From Treponema sp. (lineage in GTDB: Bacteria > Spirochaetota > Spirochaetia > Treponematales > Treponemataceae), in contig JAGBGX010000012.1 of the NCBI GenBank assembly GCA_017935745.1, positions 62,001 through 126,000 on the forward strand: DNA of 64,000 nucleotides. Direction: 5' to 3'. Made by a program: the position numbers and the translations under genes. This document shows positions 31,726 through 41,230 of this stretch, in pieces; within the stretch, counting starts at the first letter, position 1; each line of letters opens with the position of its first letter. The notes under the pieces are model-generated. The model was given only the letters and a program-made list of their open reading frames with translations, was not told where the DNA came from and made no database searches.

Positions 31726-33222
31726 CTACCGTATGTTGAAATAGAATTTTTTCAGGTAAATGGCGCGGTTGTTTGCCTGCGTCCAGTACGCGCTCTGCGG
31801 ATAGCGGCGCACAATTGTCTCGTATGTGTCAAGGGCGCTCCGTATGTTCCTGACGCTGGAATTCGACTCAAAGACCTGTCCCTGGAGATAGAGGCCTTCG
31901 TCAATCCGCGATGTCGCTTTTTCAAAGAATTCCTCCAGGCATGAAAGCGCTTCCTTGTACTGCCGTGATTCCAGATGTGCGCGGGCTTTTTTCAAAAGCT
32001 CGTCAGCCTGAAGATCTTGTCCGCTTTCCGCTTTTTTCAGGCTTCCGGATTTGTCTCCGGCGGAAGTGACGCGGTCCGGGGAAGGCTGCCCCGCATCTGG
32101 AGATGAAAGCTGCGTTCCGCTCTGGGGCGGCAGGACATCTTCTTTCTGTGCTGCCTGGGGAATGGCAGCCTGATTTTCCTGCGGCGGCTCCTGTACAGCA
32201 GCAGGAACGTTTTTTTCAGCCTCAGGCTTTCTGGCTGCTTCCGGCGCGGGAGACGCTTCTTTTTCCGGACGCGGCGGAACTATTTCCGCATAATCAGGCG
32301 CAGCGGCTCTCTGCTGATCTGTGCTTTTTCCCTGGATTGTGACAGCAAGGTAGTCATCGATGAATGTTCCTGTCAGCGGGTCGCTCTTGTAAAAATGAAG
32401 CACAGTCGAGCCTTCTTCCTTTGAGCGCAGGCTGAACAGTGTGTTCTGCTCTCCGATTTTCCTGCCGAAATATCTCATGAGCTGCTTTCCGTTTTCTTCC
32501 CCAAGATAAATCCAGCCCTTGCCGGGGTATGCGACATCAAGATACTGGCTGTTCTTTATGAGGACAGAGCGGGAAGGAACAGCAGCCTCGCTCTGCCGCT
32601 CAGCTTCCGGTTCCTGCTGCAAAGGCTCTGCGGATTCTGCCGGAGAATCCGGGGCAGGCTCTGGCGCGGGCGGCTCAGGTTCTGTGTTTTCGCCGGATGG
32701 TTCTGGCTCTGCTGTCTCTTCCTGCGGCTCCTGTACCGGCGGTTCAGGGACGGAAGGAGCTTCCGGCGCGCTTTCGTCCTGCGGCAAAGGCTCTCCGTCC
32801 GAAGGCTCCGTCTGTGTCTGTGGTGCTGGCTCCGCTTCCTGAGGCTGAGGCTCCTCCTGCGTTTCAGGAGCTGCGTCTGCGGCAGGAATGTCTTCCTGCT
32901 GCTCTTCGTCAGGCTGTGCGGGAGCCGGTTCCAGGAAGACAGGCTCAGGATCGCTTTCGTAGTATCCTTCGATATCTTCAACCGGCTCATATATAATTTC
33001 TGTGTCTTTCCCAGCTTCCGGTTCGGGCAGGGGATTTCCGCTGTCTGCAGGAGGCTCTTCCATTGCGTGCTCCGGCTCCTGCGGCATCGTCTGCTCTTCA
33101 GTTTCTTCCTGCTGCTCTTCTTCCTGAAGAAGATTGCTCTCTTCCTGAGGAAGCGGCGCGGAGGCGCATGAGAGCAAAAAAGCCGGCAGCAGAAAGGCGC
33201 ATACAGTCTTTATATGCTTCAT
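31726..33222 (-). CDS. Pro/Glu-rich lipoprotein with TPR-like C-terminus
   Basis: A 498-residue predicted lipoprotein (lipobox LLSC, Cys19). Residues 20-215 are an extremely Pro/Glu/Gln/Ala-rich low-complexity spacer. A beta-type domain follows (SQYLDVAYPGKGWIYLGEE, near 225-295). After a second linker the C-terminus has TPR-like helices (ARAHLESRQYKEALSCLEEF, RRYPQSAYWTQANNRAI), as in BamD/YbgF-type envelope proteins. The long linker could span the periplasm or peptidoglycan. It overlaps the upstream membrane protein by 4 bases and belongs to the smc operon. Confidence 0.78.
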   Translation of the reverse strand: MKHIKTVCAFLLPAFLLSCASAPLPQEESNLLQEEEQQEETEEQTMPQEPEHAMEEPPADSGNPLPEPEAGKDTEIIYEPVEDIEGYYESDPEPVFLEPAPAQPDEEQQEDIPAADAAPETQEEPQPQEAEPAPQTQTEPSDGEPLPQDESAPEAPSVPEPPVQEPQEETAEPEPSGENTEPEPPAPEPAPDSPAESAEPLQQEPEAERQSEAAVPSRSVLIKNSQYLDVAYPGKGWIYLGEENGKQLMRYFGRKIGEQNTLFSLRSKEEGSTVLHFYKSDPLTGTFIDDYLAVTIQGKSTDQQRAAAPDYAEIVPPRPEKEASPAPEAARKPEAEKNVPAAVQEPPQENQAAIPQAAQKEDVLPPQSGTQLSSPDAGQPSPDRVTSAGDKSGSLKKAESGQDLQADELLKKARAHLESRQYKEALSCLEEFFEKATSRIDEGLYLQGQVFESNSSVRNIRSALDTYETIVRRYPQSAYWTQANNRAIYLKKFYFNIR

Positions 33223-33635
33223 GGGGCTGCTCCTATGATTTCATCAGCAATTTTTTCATTTGCCTTGCCGAGCGTTTCAATGCTGTCTGCCTTGGGAACT
33301 GAAAACCATCTGTCAAATTCGCTCTGGCTCCATGATGACGACTGCTCCCGCGAAAAATAGTAGTCCTCCGTGAGGCCGCCTTTTTTCGGCGGAAAAAACT
33401 GCTCTACAGCGGAAAAGGGAATCTGCCCGGGAAGAACTATTTCCTTGTTTTTTGCGGCAGACTGCTCGTGAATAATTCCTGCCGCCAGGGCAAGAGCCGC
33501 AAGCACAAGCAGAATGGCTGCAACGGCAACGGTGACGCGCGTGTTTTCGCTGAGGCATTCGCGGAATTTGTCTTTTACAGTGTCAATCCATTCCATTCTG
33601 CTGCTGATTATCTCCGTTTTCTTCATTTTGTGCAA
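33219..33635 (-). CDS. Small membrane protein between smc and lipoprotein
   Basis: A 138-residue protein with one transmembrane helix (about residues 34-55, VTVAVAAILLVLAALALAAG), a short cytoplasmic N-terminus and an extracytoplasmic domain with FFPPKKGGLTEDYYF. The family was not recognised. The start is ambiguous: ATG at 33635, 33626 or 33596, all inside the end of smc. The stop overlaps the next lipoprotein start by 4 bases. Its position suggests a link to chromosome or envelope functions, but nothing in the sequence proves this. Confidence 0.65.
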   Translation of the reverse strand: MHKMKKTEIISSRMEWIDTVKDKFRECLSENTRVTVAVAAILLVLAALALAAGIIHEQSAAKNKEIVLPGQIPFSAVEQFFPPKKGGLTEDYYFSREQSSSWSQSEFDRWFSVPKADSIETLGKANEKIADEIIGAAP

Positions 33636-36546
33636 CTCTCAGGGTGCCGTCAGGGTTGTGCTCCCTTCTCGGCGGCCGGGGCGGAACAACAATTCCTTCC
33701 TCCGGAGCGACATCCTCCTCTACAAAGCCGGACTGATCTTCAAACGTCATGTTGCCATTCATTGTGTCCTTGTCAAGGCGCACCTGTATGACTTTTGTGA
33801 TTCCCGATTCTTCCATTGTGACGCCGAGCATTGTTGAGGCTCCCATCACTGTCTTTCTGTTGTGCGTGATGACAATGTACTGGCTTATATTGGCAAATGC
33901 CCGCAGCGTGCTCACAAAGCTTGCGACATTCTTGTCATCAAGCGCAGCATCAATTTCATCAAGCAGGCAGAACGGGCTGGGGCGCACCTGGTACGTTGCA
34001 AACAGCAGCGCGACTGCCGTCATCGTTTTTTCTCCGCCTGAAAGCAGCGAGATGTTCACAAGCTTTTTTCCCGGCGGCTGCGCAAAAATTTCAACTCCGC
34101 TGGAAAGCACGTTCGCCGGATCCACCAGCCGCAGCTCGGCACGCCCTCCGTTCATCAGGCGGCGGAACATATTGTGGAAATTCTTCCTGATTTTATTGTA
34201 AGTGTCAAGGAACATTTCTGAAGACTTTGTCCTGATTTCCTCGCTGACACGGACGAGGTTCTCCAGAGTTTTCCGGGTGTCGCTGCAGTTCTCCTGCTGC
34301 CTCTCATAGCGCTCCTTTTCTTCGGCAAACTGCTCGATTGCCATGAGGTTCGGCGTTCCAAGCTCCTGAATTTTCTGCCTGACCTGGGCAAGCTTTTCCC
34401 GCAGGGCAGGAACGGGCGTGGTTATTGTGTACATCCGCTCTTCAAATTCCATGAGATCCCGTGAAAAATTGTCCTGGAAATTCTGCTTTACATTGCGGAT
34501 TTCCGTGTCGTACTGCGCGATGTCTATGCTGAATTTTTCAAGCTGCGCCTGGTATTTGTTGCGCTCTTCCTGCTTTTTTTGCAGCGCGCTCTGCTTTCCG
34601 CTCACCTTGCTGTTGCACTCTGCAATCTGCCTGTCAAGATCGTTCAGCTCTGCCGTGATGTTCCGCCCCTGAAGCTCAAGCTCTGCCACGGCTTCCTCAG
34701 TCTCCTGAATGCGCTCTTCGTTTTCCTGCGCTCTCCGTTCCTCTTCAAAAAGCTCATCCTTCAGCTCCCTGAGGGAAGCTTCCTCGCAGGCGAGAGTCTT
34801 TCGCAGCGTTGAAATCTGCTGCTCGCAGGAAGTGATCTGCTGGGCCATCTGCGCCTGGTTTATCCTGAGCTTGGAAAGCGTTTCCTTGTACTCGTCAATT
34901 TTTTTGCTCAGCTGCGCGTTCTGTCCGGCAAGCTCACGGCTGCTGTTTTCAAGCGCCTCGGCGACTGCGCGGTTTTCCTGGATTGCGCTGTCAATGCTGC
35001 GCTTTTTGGTGATGATTCCCTGCGGCGAAAGAAAGTCGTCAATGAACTGGGGTGCTGACTGCGTATATTTTTCAATTGAAACGGAAAGCTCCTCGAGCAT
35101 CTTTTGAAGCTCGGAAAACGCATGGACTGCATCCTGAGCCGTCTGCGCAGCGTCTTTTTCCGAAGGGGAAGGCAGCGCGGAAAAATCCCTGAAAATGTTT
35201 GCGCGGCCGTTCACATAGATTTTTATTTTCTCAAGGGAAATGTCCAGCTCTTCCTTTGCCTTTCTGCCTGACGAAATGGAATATCCTGCATCCTTGAGCC
35301 GTGCGTCAAGCTCTGTGACAATGTCCTCGGTGATTGACGCAAGCTGCTTCTGAAGCTCGGCGCGGCTGCTTTCAAGGCCGGCGTTTTTTTCCGCATTGCC
35401 CTGAATAAGCCTTTCGTTCTCTTCAATAAGAGCGGAGGACTGCTGTATGCTTTCTGAAAAGCGCTCCACATTTTTCTGTATGTCTGAGAGCTGCTTGTTT
35501 TTTTCGTGAAGATCGGCGTTCTGGCTGTCGATTTCTTCCGTATAGCCGTCAATGCGCTCCCCGCTGCTTTTTATGCGGCTTTCTATCTGAGAGACTTTTT
35601 CCTTCAGCTGGCTCTGGTGTTCATGAAGCTGGCGCGCAAGCGCTTTCTTTCCAGTCTGCTCCGCGCTGATTTTTATGACCTGCTGCTGCTTTATGTTCAC
35701 CTGCTCCTGAAGCTCCCGCACCTTGTCGGTGTTCACTTGGAGCGTGTTCAGTATCTCGTCGATTTCGGCGGCGGCAGTATTGCGCTTCTGCTCGGCTTCC
35801 GTGCGGTTCTGCTCGTGGCGCGCCTTGCTCTGCGTGAAATCCTTGAGCTTTAAAAGCTGAATGTCAAGCTCGCAGCTGAATTTTTCGTCCTGAAGCGTCC
35901 TGTACTTTGCCGTTTTTTCAGCCTGAACCTTGAGCGTCTCGTAGCTGCGCTTTGTTTCCGCAAGCGCGATGTCAATCTGGGCGAGGTTTGCCCGCGTGCG
36001 CTCAAGCTCGCGCTCGGCATCCGCGACTTCCGCCTTTGACCTGCTGATTCCCGCGGCTTCTTCAAACAGATAGCGCCTGTCTTCCGGCTTTGAAGAAAGT
36101 ATCTGGTCGATTTTTCCCTGCTCCATGACTGAATAGGCCGCCTTTCCGATGCCTGTGTCCATAAAGAGCTTTCTGATTGCCGTTGCGCCGACCTGGGACG
36201 CGTTTATAAAGTATTCGTTTTCTCCGTTGCGGTAGAGCCGTCGCCTGATTGCAATCTCTGAGTCTTCCAGCGGAAGCAGCCCGTTTTCATTTGCGATTGT
36301 AAGCGTCACTTCCGCCATGGAAAGGGCGGGGCGGTTTTCAGTTCCGTTGAAGATAACATCTTCCATTGATTCAGCGCGCAGGTTCTTGGAGCGGTTTTCG
36401 GCGAGCACCCACTTTATGGCGTCAACGACATTGCTTTTTCCGCAGCCGTTCGGGCCGAGCAGCGCGGTGATTCCGTCTGCAAAGTTGATATGCGTCCGGT
36501 CGGCAAATGATTTGAATCCGAATATTTCAAGACTTTTTAAAAACAC
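33583..36546 (-). CDS. smc: Chromosome segregation protein SMC, atypical hinge
   Basis: ABC-type ATPase for chromosome condensation. Walker A GPNGCGKSNVVDAIKW lies at residues 31-46, the signature LLSGGEKTM and Walker B CLLDEIDAALDD are in the last 170 residues, and two long coiled coils connect them. At 987 residues it is about 200 shorter than usual. The middle (about 410-530) lacks recognisable hinge glycines and instead reads YVNGRANIFRDFSALPS. The start is GTG (36546) with AAGGA. ScpA/ScpB are not in the window. Confidence 0.93.
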   Translation of the reverse strand: MFLKSLEIFGFKSFADRTHINFADGITALLGPNGCGKSNVVDAIKWVLAENRSKNLRAESMEDVIFNGTENRPALSMAEVTLTIANENGLLPLEDSEIAIRRRLYRNGENEYFINASQVGATAIRKLFMDTGIGKAAYSVMEQGKIDQILSSKPEDRRYLFEEAAGISRSKAEVADAERELERTRANLAQIDIALAETKRSYETLKVQAEKTAKYRTLQDEKFSCELDIQLLKLKDFTQSKARHEQNRTEAEQKRNTAAAEIDEILNTLQVNTDKVRELQEQVNIKQQQVIKISAEQTGKKALARQLHEHQSQLKEKVSQIESRIKSSGERIDGYTEEIDSQNADLHEKNKQLSDIQKNVERFSESIQQSSALIEENERLIQGNAEKNAGLESSRAELQKQLASITEDIVTELDARLKDAGYSISSGRKAKEELDISLEKIKIYVNGRANIFRDFSALPSPSEKDAAQTAQDAVHAFSELQKMLEELSVSIEKYTQSAPQFIDDFLSPQGIITKKRSIDSAIQENRAVAEALENSSRELAGQNAQLSKKIDEYKETLSKLRINQAQMAQQITSCEQQISTLRKTLACEEASLRELKDELFEEERRAQENEERIQETEEAVAELELQGRNITAELNDLDRQIAECNSKVSGKQSALQKKQEERNKYQAQLEKFSIDIAQYDTEIRNVKQNFQDNFSRDLMEFEERMYTITTPVPALREKLAQVRQKIQELGTPNLMAIEQFAEEKERYERQQENCSDTRKTLENLVRVSEEIRTKSSEMFLDTYNKIRKNFHNMFRRLMNGGRAELRLVDPANVLSSGVEIFAQPPGKKLVNISLLSGGEKTMTAVALLFATYQVRPSPFCLLDEIDAALDDKNVASFVSTLRAFANISQYIVITHNRKTVMGASTMLGVTMEESGITKVIQVRLDKDTMNGNMTFEDQSGFVEEDVAPEEGIVVPPRPPRREHNPDGTLRVAQNEENGDNQQQNGMD

Positions 36547-36623
36547 AGTTTTTTCCTTGTGCCGGAGCTTTGCTGTTCCGCCCGAAAAATTTCAGCCTAT
36601 GCATGATACGGCAGATTCTATCC

Positions 36624-36652
36624 AGTATATCAGAATGATTCATGAATTTCAA
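36624..36652 (-). promoter_or_regulatory. Promoter of the smc operon
   Basis: Minus-strand TTGAAA (36652-36647), 17-base spacer, TATACT (36629-36624). The -35 box overlaps the last codons of the DEAD-box gene. The leader is about 70 bases. Confidence 0.65.
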
Positions 36653-37827
36653 TTGTCAAGGGGAGCCGGATCGGTGACTGTTCCTTTGTACAGTATTTTC
36701 GGATGGACGATGATTTTCAGCTTTTTTTCGAGCTGCGCAAACCGCCTCATTTCGTATTCATCGCCGATAACGCAGTTTATCCCTGAATTTCCGGCGCGGG
36801 CAGTCCGTCCGGCCCGGTGGATAAAGAAGTCGGTCTCTTCAGGAAGATCCATCTGAACCACATGCGTCACCCCGGAAAAGTCAAGCCCGCGGGCGGCAAG
36901 GTCAGTCGTAATCAGTATGCTGATTTTTCCGCTCCTGAACCTGTCTACTGCCGCCTTGCGCTCCTGCCGTCCAGCCTTTTTGCTTAGGATTTCGCACGCG
37001 ATATGCTTGTAGCGCAGCTTTGACGCGATGTTGTCAACCTGGTCTGTGCTGCCGCTGAAGACGAGAAGCTTTCCGGGCTGCTCGGCGTGTATAAAGCTGC
37101 GGAGCGTGTCGATTTTGTCCCGGCGCTCGGCAAAAATCGCCCAGTGGACTATCTGCCTGCGCAGGATGTCTTCCGGGGGAAGCGTCACAAGAAGAATGGA
37201 TCCCTGTTCCCCGCTTGTGCCGTTCAGTCCGTCCCGCGCTTTCTGGAGAATGCTGCGTGTGTATTCGCTCACCGTAGCCGAATTTCCTATGAGCTGCACT
37301 GATTTCGGGAGCCGCTCCATGAGGGCTTCAGTGGACTCGCGCAAGTCCTTGCTCAGGAGACGGTCTGTCTCGTCAAGCACAAAGGCTTCAATTTTGTCGG
37401 CCTTCAGTTTTTTCAGATGAATCAGCTCCAGAAGGCGCGCGGAGCTTCCGATGACAATCTCCGGCTTTTCCTTGAGAAGCTCGGCCTGGCGGGAAATGGG
37501 AGCGCCGCCGATTACCAGGGCGCATTTTATTCCGCTGACTTTCTGCACCTGTGACTTTATCTGGGAGGCAAGCTCGTATGTCGGGGTCGCGATGATGATT
37601 TTGACAGCCTTTGAAGGGTTTCCGTGCTGCTCAAGCCGTCCGAGAAGCGGAAGAAGGTATGCGAACGTTTTTCCAGTCCCTGTCTCGCTCTGGAACATGA
37701 CATTTTTCCCTTCATAAACAAGCGGAATGACTTTTTTCTGGACTTCAGTCGGCTCGGTGATGCCTGATTGTTCAAGGCGTTCGGCAAGCTGTTCTGTCAC
37801 TTTCAGTTCTAAGAATGATGTACTCAT
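36649..37827 (-). CDS. DEAD-box RNA helicase
   Basis: A 392-residue ATP-dependent RNA helicase. It has motif I SETGTGKT, motif II as DETD rather than DEAD, motif III as NSATVSEY, LLVFSGSTDQVDN, TTDLAARGLDF and motif VI HRAGRTARAG. There is no C-terminal RNA-binding extension. The ATG at 37827 lies six bases after a TATAGT -10 box and has no ribosome-binding site; an ATG two codons earlier abuts the box. It diverges from the glycosyltransferase gene. Confidence 0.92.
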   Translation of the reverse strand: MSTSFLELKVTEQLAERLEQSGITEPTEVQKKVIPLVYEGKNVMFQSETGTGKTFAYLLPLLGRLEQHGNPSKAVKIIIATPTYELASQIKSQVQKVSGIKCALVIGGAPISRQAELLKEKPEIVIGSSARLLELIHLKKLKADKIEAFVLDETDRLLSKDLRESTEALMERLPKSVQLIGNSATVSEYTRSILQKARDGLNGTSGEQGSILLVTLPPEDILRRQIVHWAIFAERRDKIDTLRSFIHAEQPGKLLVFSGSTDQVDNIASKLRYKHIACEILSKKAGRQERKAAVDRFRSGKISILITTDLAARGLDFSGVTHVVQMDLPEETDFFIHRAGRTARAGNSGINCVIGDEYEMRRFAQLEKKLKIIVHPKILYKGTVTDPAPLDN

Positions 37828-37833
37828 GCCCAT

Positions 37834-37867
37834 ACTATAGCACAAACTGGCTGTCTTGTGATATACT
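37834..37867. promoter_or_regulatory. Overlapping divergent promoters for helicase and glycosyltransferase
   Basis: A minus-strand TATAGT (37839-37834) lies 6 bases before the helicase ATG at 37827. A plus-strand TATACT (37862-37867) lies 8 bases before the glycosyltransferase ATG at 37876. Both -35 regions are weak (ATCACA and AGCACA). Neither gene has a Shine-Dalgarno sequence. Confidence 0.5.
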
Positions 37868-37875
37868 GTTTCCGT

Positions 37876-38994
37876 ATGAAAATCGGAATTGATGCATTCG
37901 GCCTTGACCACGGAAAGTCAGGGCTCGGCTCATACCTCAAGTCATTCGTGAACAATCTTCCTGATGATTCGGCTCTGGAATTTGAGCTGTTTGGAGATGA
38001 AGTTGACCGGTACACCTACAAAGTGAGCCGGGACATTCCGTTTTCAGGAATCAGCATAAAGGATTCTGTCTCTTCCCAGCGGCTGTGGCATCTGTTTTCT
38101 GCGGGAAGGTTTGCGAAAAAAAGCGGGTATGATGCGGTTCTGTATACCGCCGCCGCACGCATGATTCCGTCCCGGTTCAGCGTTCCGGGGATTGCCGTAG
38201 TGAACGACATTGTGGGAAGCCGCTTCAGAAAGGAAGACTTCTGGGCGCAGCGGCAGATCCGGCGCGGGCTTTCCAGGGCGGACTGCATCATCGTTCCGAG
38301 CATGTTCGTCAAGAAGAACCTTGAGCGTTCAGGAGTCAGGTGCCGCCGGGTTGAGATTGTCCACAACGGAATTGACCACAGCCTTTTTTTCCCTGTGAAG
38401 CAGCTGGGAATTGAAGGCGAGATTGCCGACATAAAGCCATTCGCCATACAAAAGCCGTACATCATTTACGCAAGCCGCATGCAAAGCCCGGAAAAAAAGC
38501 ATGTGGAGCTTATAGAGGCTTTTTCGCTGTTCAAGGAGCGGACAAAGCTTCCGCACCGCCTTGTGATTGCGGGAAGCGACGGGCCGTACAGCAGGAATGT
38601 GCATGAGGCGGCCTTTGCATCTTCCGCGGCAAGCGACATCTTTATCACCGGCTATTTTCCCCACGAAAGCTTTCCTGATCTGTACAGGAACTCCGAGGCG
38701 TGCATATTTCCCTCGGTGAATGAAGGCGTGGGGCTTCCTGTGCTTGAGGCGATGGCGACCGGCATTCCTGTGGCCTGTGCAAAGGCGGGCGCGCTTCCTG
38801 AAATTGCCGGAAGCAATGCGCTTTTCTTTGACAGCGGCAGCACAGATGAATTTGCCACCTGCATCGAGCAGATTGTCTCAGATTCATCCCTCAGAAAAAA
38901 GCTGTCTGAAGGCGGCCTTGCGTGGTCCAGGCGGTTTTCATGGGAAAAGTGCGCGCAGGAAACAATCAGCATTATACGGAGCATTGTGCGCTGA
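37876..38994 (+). CDS. Glycosyltransferase, family 4 type
   Basis: A GT-B fold enzyme of 372 residues that transfers a sugar from a nucleotide donor. It has KSGLGSYLKSF for acceptor binding, IVPSMFVKKNLERSGV, IVHNGIDHSLFFP, and the donor-site EX7E motif in PSVNEGVGLPVLEAMATGIPVACA. The acceptor is unknown; envelope glycan or glycolipid synthesis is plausible. No other glycan genes adjoin. Confidence 0.9.
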   Translation: MKIGIDAFGLDHGKSGLGSYLKSFVNNLPDDSALEFELFGDEVDRYTYKVSRDIPFSGISIKDSVSSQRLWHLFSAGRFAKKSGYDAVLYTAAARMIPSRFSVPGIAVVNDIVGSRFRKEDFWAQRQIRRGLSRADCIIVPSMFVKKNLERSGVRCRRVEIVHNGIDHSLFFPVKQLGIEGEIADIKPFAIQKPYIIYASRMQSPEKKHVELIEAFSLFKERTKLPHRLVIAGSDGPYSRNVHEAAFASSAASDIFITGYFPHESFPDLYRNSEACIFPSVNEGVGLPVLEAMATGIPVACAKAGALPEIAGSNALFFDSGSTDEFATCIEQIVSDSSLRKKLSEGGLAWSRRFSWEKCAQETISIIRSIVR

Positions 38995-39003
38995 CGGAAG
39001 TTC

Positions 39004-40419
39004 CTATGGGTTTTGCTGCCGGACGAAGTCTTCCCTGTAGATGCGGGAGGCAAGGGCAAGAAGCGATTCCCGGCTGTTCATCTGCGGGGAGTCGGTTACC
39101 GCTTCAAAAAGCTTTGCCAGAATCTGACCGAGCGCTTTTCCGCGCGGAATTCCCAGTTCCATCAGATCGTCTCCGTTCACTTTCAGATCCTTCAGGCTCA
39201 GCGCGGATTTTTTTTCAAGGCACTCCCTGATGCGCCTCTTCAGCTCACACAGCTGCTTCTGCTCAGGCGAATGCTCCTGAAGTGGAGCCCTGTGCATTGC
39301 GAAGCTGTCAGCCGCGCGCAGCAGAAACAGGTTCTCAAGGTTTTCTTTTCCCGCCCTGATGATAAAGCGGCGCACTGCCGCATCGCTCCATGTGCTTTCG
39401 TAGCGGAACATGTGCTCCTTTACCAGATGGCAGACGCTTTTTATTTCCTCGTTTGAAAATTTCAGGGCCGTCAGTATCTCGCGCGCTTTTTTTTCCGAGG
39501 CGGCCTCATGCCCGTGAAAATGGATGCGAAGCTCTCCGTCTTCTGTGCTTTCTGTGCGCACGTCAGGCTTTCCGATGTCATGGAAAAAGGCAGCCAGCCG
39601 CACAGTCAGATTTTCCTTCGGCGCGCCGTCACATGCGTAAAAGAGATGATCGGCGACATCAAATTCGTGGAAGCCCCGCTTGTCCTGCTGGATGCATCCG
39701 CGGCATGATGTGAACTGCGGAATGAATATGCCGAGGATGCCTGTCTGCTCAAGAAGCTGTAAGCCAACGCTGGGTTTTTCAGTCTGAAGCACCTTGCAGA
39801 ATTCGTCGCGGAACCGTTCAGCTGAGATTCCGCTTGTCCTGCGCAGGATGTCAGGTGAAGAAATCGCTTCAAATGTTTTTTCTTCAATCCTGAATCCGAG
39901 CTGGCTTGCAAACCGGATTGCCCGCACAGGGCGGAGCCCGTCCTCTGAAAACCGTTCAAGCGGATTTCCGACAGTGCGTATGATTTTTTCTGCAATGTCT
40001 TTCTGGCCGCAGAACGGGTCGGTGATAATTCCTGTTGAAAGCTCTGCGGCGATTGCGTTCATTGTGAAATCCCGGCGCGCAAGGTCTTCTTCAATGTCCG
40101 GGGCATATGATACAGTGTCAGGATGGCGTCCGTCGGAGTATGCGCTTTCTGTCCTGAATGTTGTCGTTTCCAGCTTCATGCCGAAAATGTGGACAGTGAC
40201 TGTTCCGTGCGTAATTCCTGTCGGAATCACTTTTTTAAAGAGTTCCGTCACCTGCTCAGGAGAAGCGTCAGTCGCAATATCATAGTCATGGCACTGTTTT
40301 CCCATGAGCATATCGCGCACGGCTCCTCCCACAAGGTATGACTTGAATCCGTCGCCCGAAAAAATTCTGCTTACTTTCACCAGAGGCTCTGGTATCTTTA
40401 CACTTTTTTTTGAAATCAT
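39004..40419 (-). CDS. cca: CCA tRNA nucleotidyltransferase / poly(A) polymerase family
   Basis: A 471-residue class II nucleotidyltransferase that adds or repairs the tRNA 3' CCA end. The active site is in YLVGGAVRDMLMGKQCHDYD, followed by FRTESAYSDGRHPD, RRDFTMNAIA and RAIRFASQLGF. An HD phosphohydrolase domain follows (AAFFHDIGKPD, HFHGHE). Both tRNA genes here lack an encoded CCA, consistent with need for the enzyme. The start at 40419 matches homology; the ribosome-binding site is not clear. Confidence 0.92.
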   Translation of the reverse strand: MISKKSVKIPEPLVKVSRIFSGDGFKSYLVGGAVRDMLMGKQCHDYDIATDASPEQVTELFKKVIPTGITHGTVTVHIFGMKLETTTFRTESAYSDGRHPDTVSYAPDIEEDLARRDFTMNAIAAELSTGIITDPFCGQKDIAEKIIRTVGNPLERFSEDGLRPVRAIRFASQLGFRIEEKTFEAISSPDILRRTSGISAERFRDEFCKVLQTEKPSVGLQLLEQTGILGIFIPQFTSCRGCIQQDKRGFHEFDVADHLFYACDGAPKENLTVRLAAFFHDIGKPDVRTESTEDGELRIHFHGHEAASEKKAREILTALKFSNEEIKSVCHLVKEHMFRYESTWSDAAVRRFIIRAGKENLENLFLLRAADSFAMHRAPLQEHSPEQKQLCELKRRIRECLEKKSALSLKDLKVNGDDLMELGIPRGKALGQILAKLFEAVTDSPQMNSRESLLALASRIYREDFVRQQNP

Positions 40420-40459
40420 GATACTATATCCTATCAAAACAGAAAGGAAAATGCTATCT

Positions 40460-41230
40460 ATGCATATTGTTATTTTTACCGGCGGAACTGTTCCGCCGCC
40501 TGAACGGACAGAGCAGTTTTTTTCCTGCGCGCCCGCCGCTGACTATGTGATTGCCGCCGACTCAGGGCTTGACTCGCTGGAGCAGTTCAGGGCATATTTC
40601 GGCTCCCGCTTCCGTTTTTCACCTGATCTGATTCTTGGCGACATGGACAGCCTGAAGGACACGTCTCTTCTTGAAAAGTACAGCTCAGTTCCGTCCGAGC
40701 AGTTCAGCTGTGACAAGGATTTTACCGACACGGAGCTTGCGCTTATGAAGGCGCACAGCCTCGCGGCAGGAACGCAGGCCCAGATTACGCTGGCCGGCGG
40801 AAGCGGAGGATGCACCGATCACTTTATTGCAGTGTACGATTCTTTTTCCAGCAAATTTCATGCCAATGTATGGCTGTGTGAGCAGCAGATTGCATTTTTT
40901 TTAGGCGAAGGGATGACGGCCGGCATTTTCCAGCTGCGCCCGGAAGACAGGGTTTCAGCGGCCCGCCTCACGCGCGAATTCTCAGGCTCCCGGATGGAGT
41001 CATGCGGACTGGAATGGGGCAGCTTCCGGCCGGAAGGAATGGCAAGCATTTCCAACAGGATATCAGGACGCTGCTTTGAGCAGGGGCTGCCAGTGTCGCT
41101 CAGGTCGGTGAAAGGCTCGTTTCTTGTGTTTATGCCGTATACTGCGCGTTTTCAGATTCCCTTTGAGACAATGGAAACGGTGCGCACAAACAGAAAAACA
41201 ACAGCAGAGACGGATCCGTCAAGAACATAG
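40460..41230 (+). CDS. Thiamine pyrophosphokinase
   Basis: Makes thiamine diphosphate from thiamine and ATP. The 256-residue protein shows VIAADSGLDSL, DLILGDMDSLKD and CDKDFTDTELALMKA, the conserved metal and substrate blocks, and a C-terminal beta domain. The start could be 40451 or 40460; AAGGA lies upstream of both. No TPP riboswitch was recognised upstream. The 3' end overlaps a convergent membrane-protein gene by 79 bases. Confidence 0.88.
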   Translation: MHIVIFTGGTVPPPERTEQFFSCAPAADYVIAADSGLDSLEQFRAYFGSRFRFSPDLILGDMDSLKDTSLLEKYSSVPSEQFSCDKDFTDTELALMKAHSLAAGTQAQITLAGGSGGCTDHFIAVYDSFSSKFHANVWLCEQQIAFFLGEGMTAGIFQLRPEDRVSAARLTREFSGSRMESCGLEWGSFRPEGMASISNRISGRCFEQGLPVSLRSVKGSFLVFMPYTARFQIPFETMETVRTNRKTTAETDPSRT

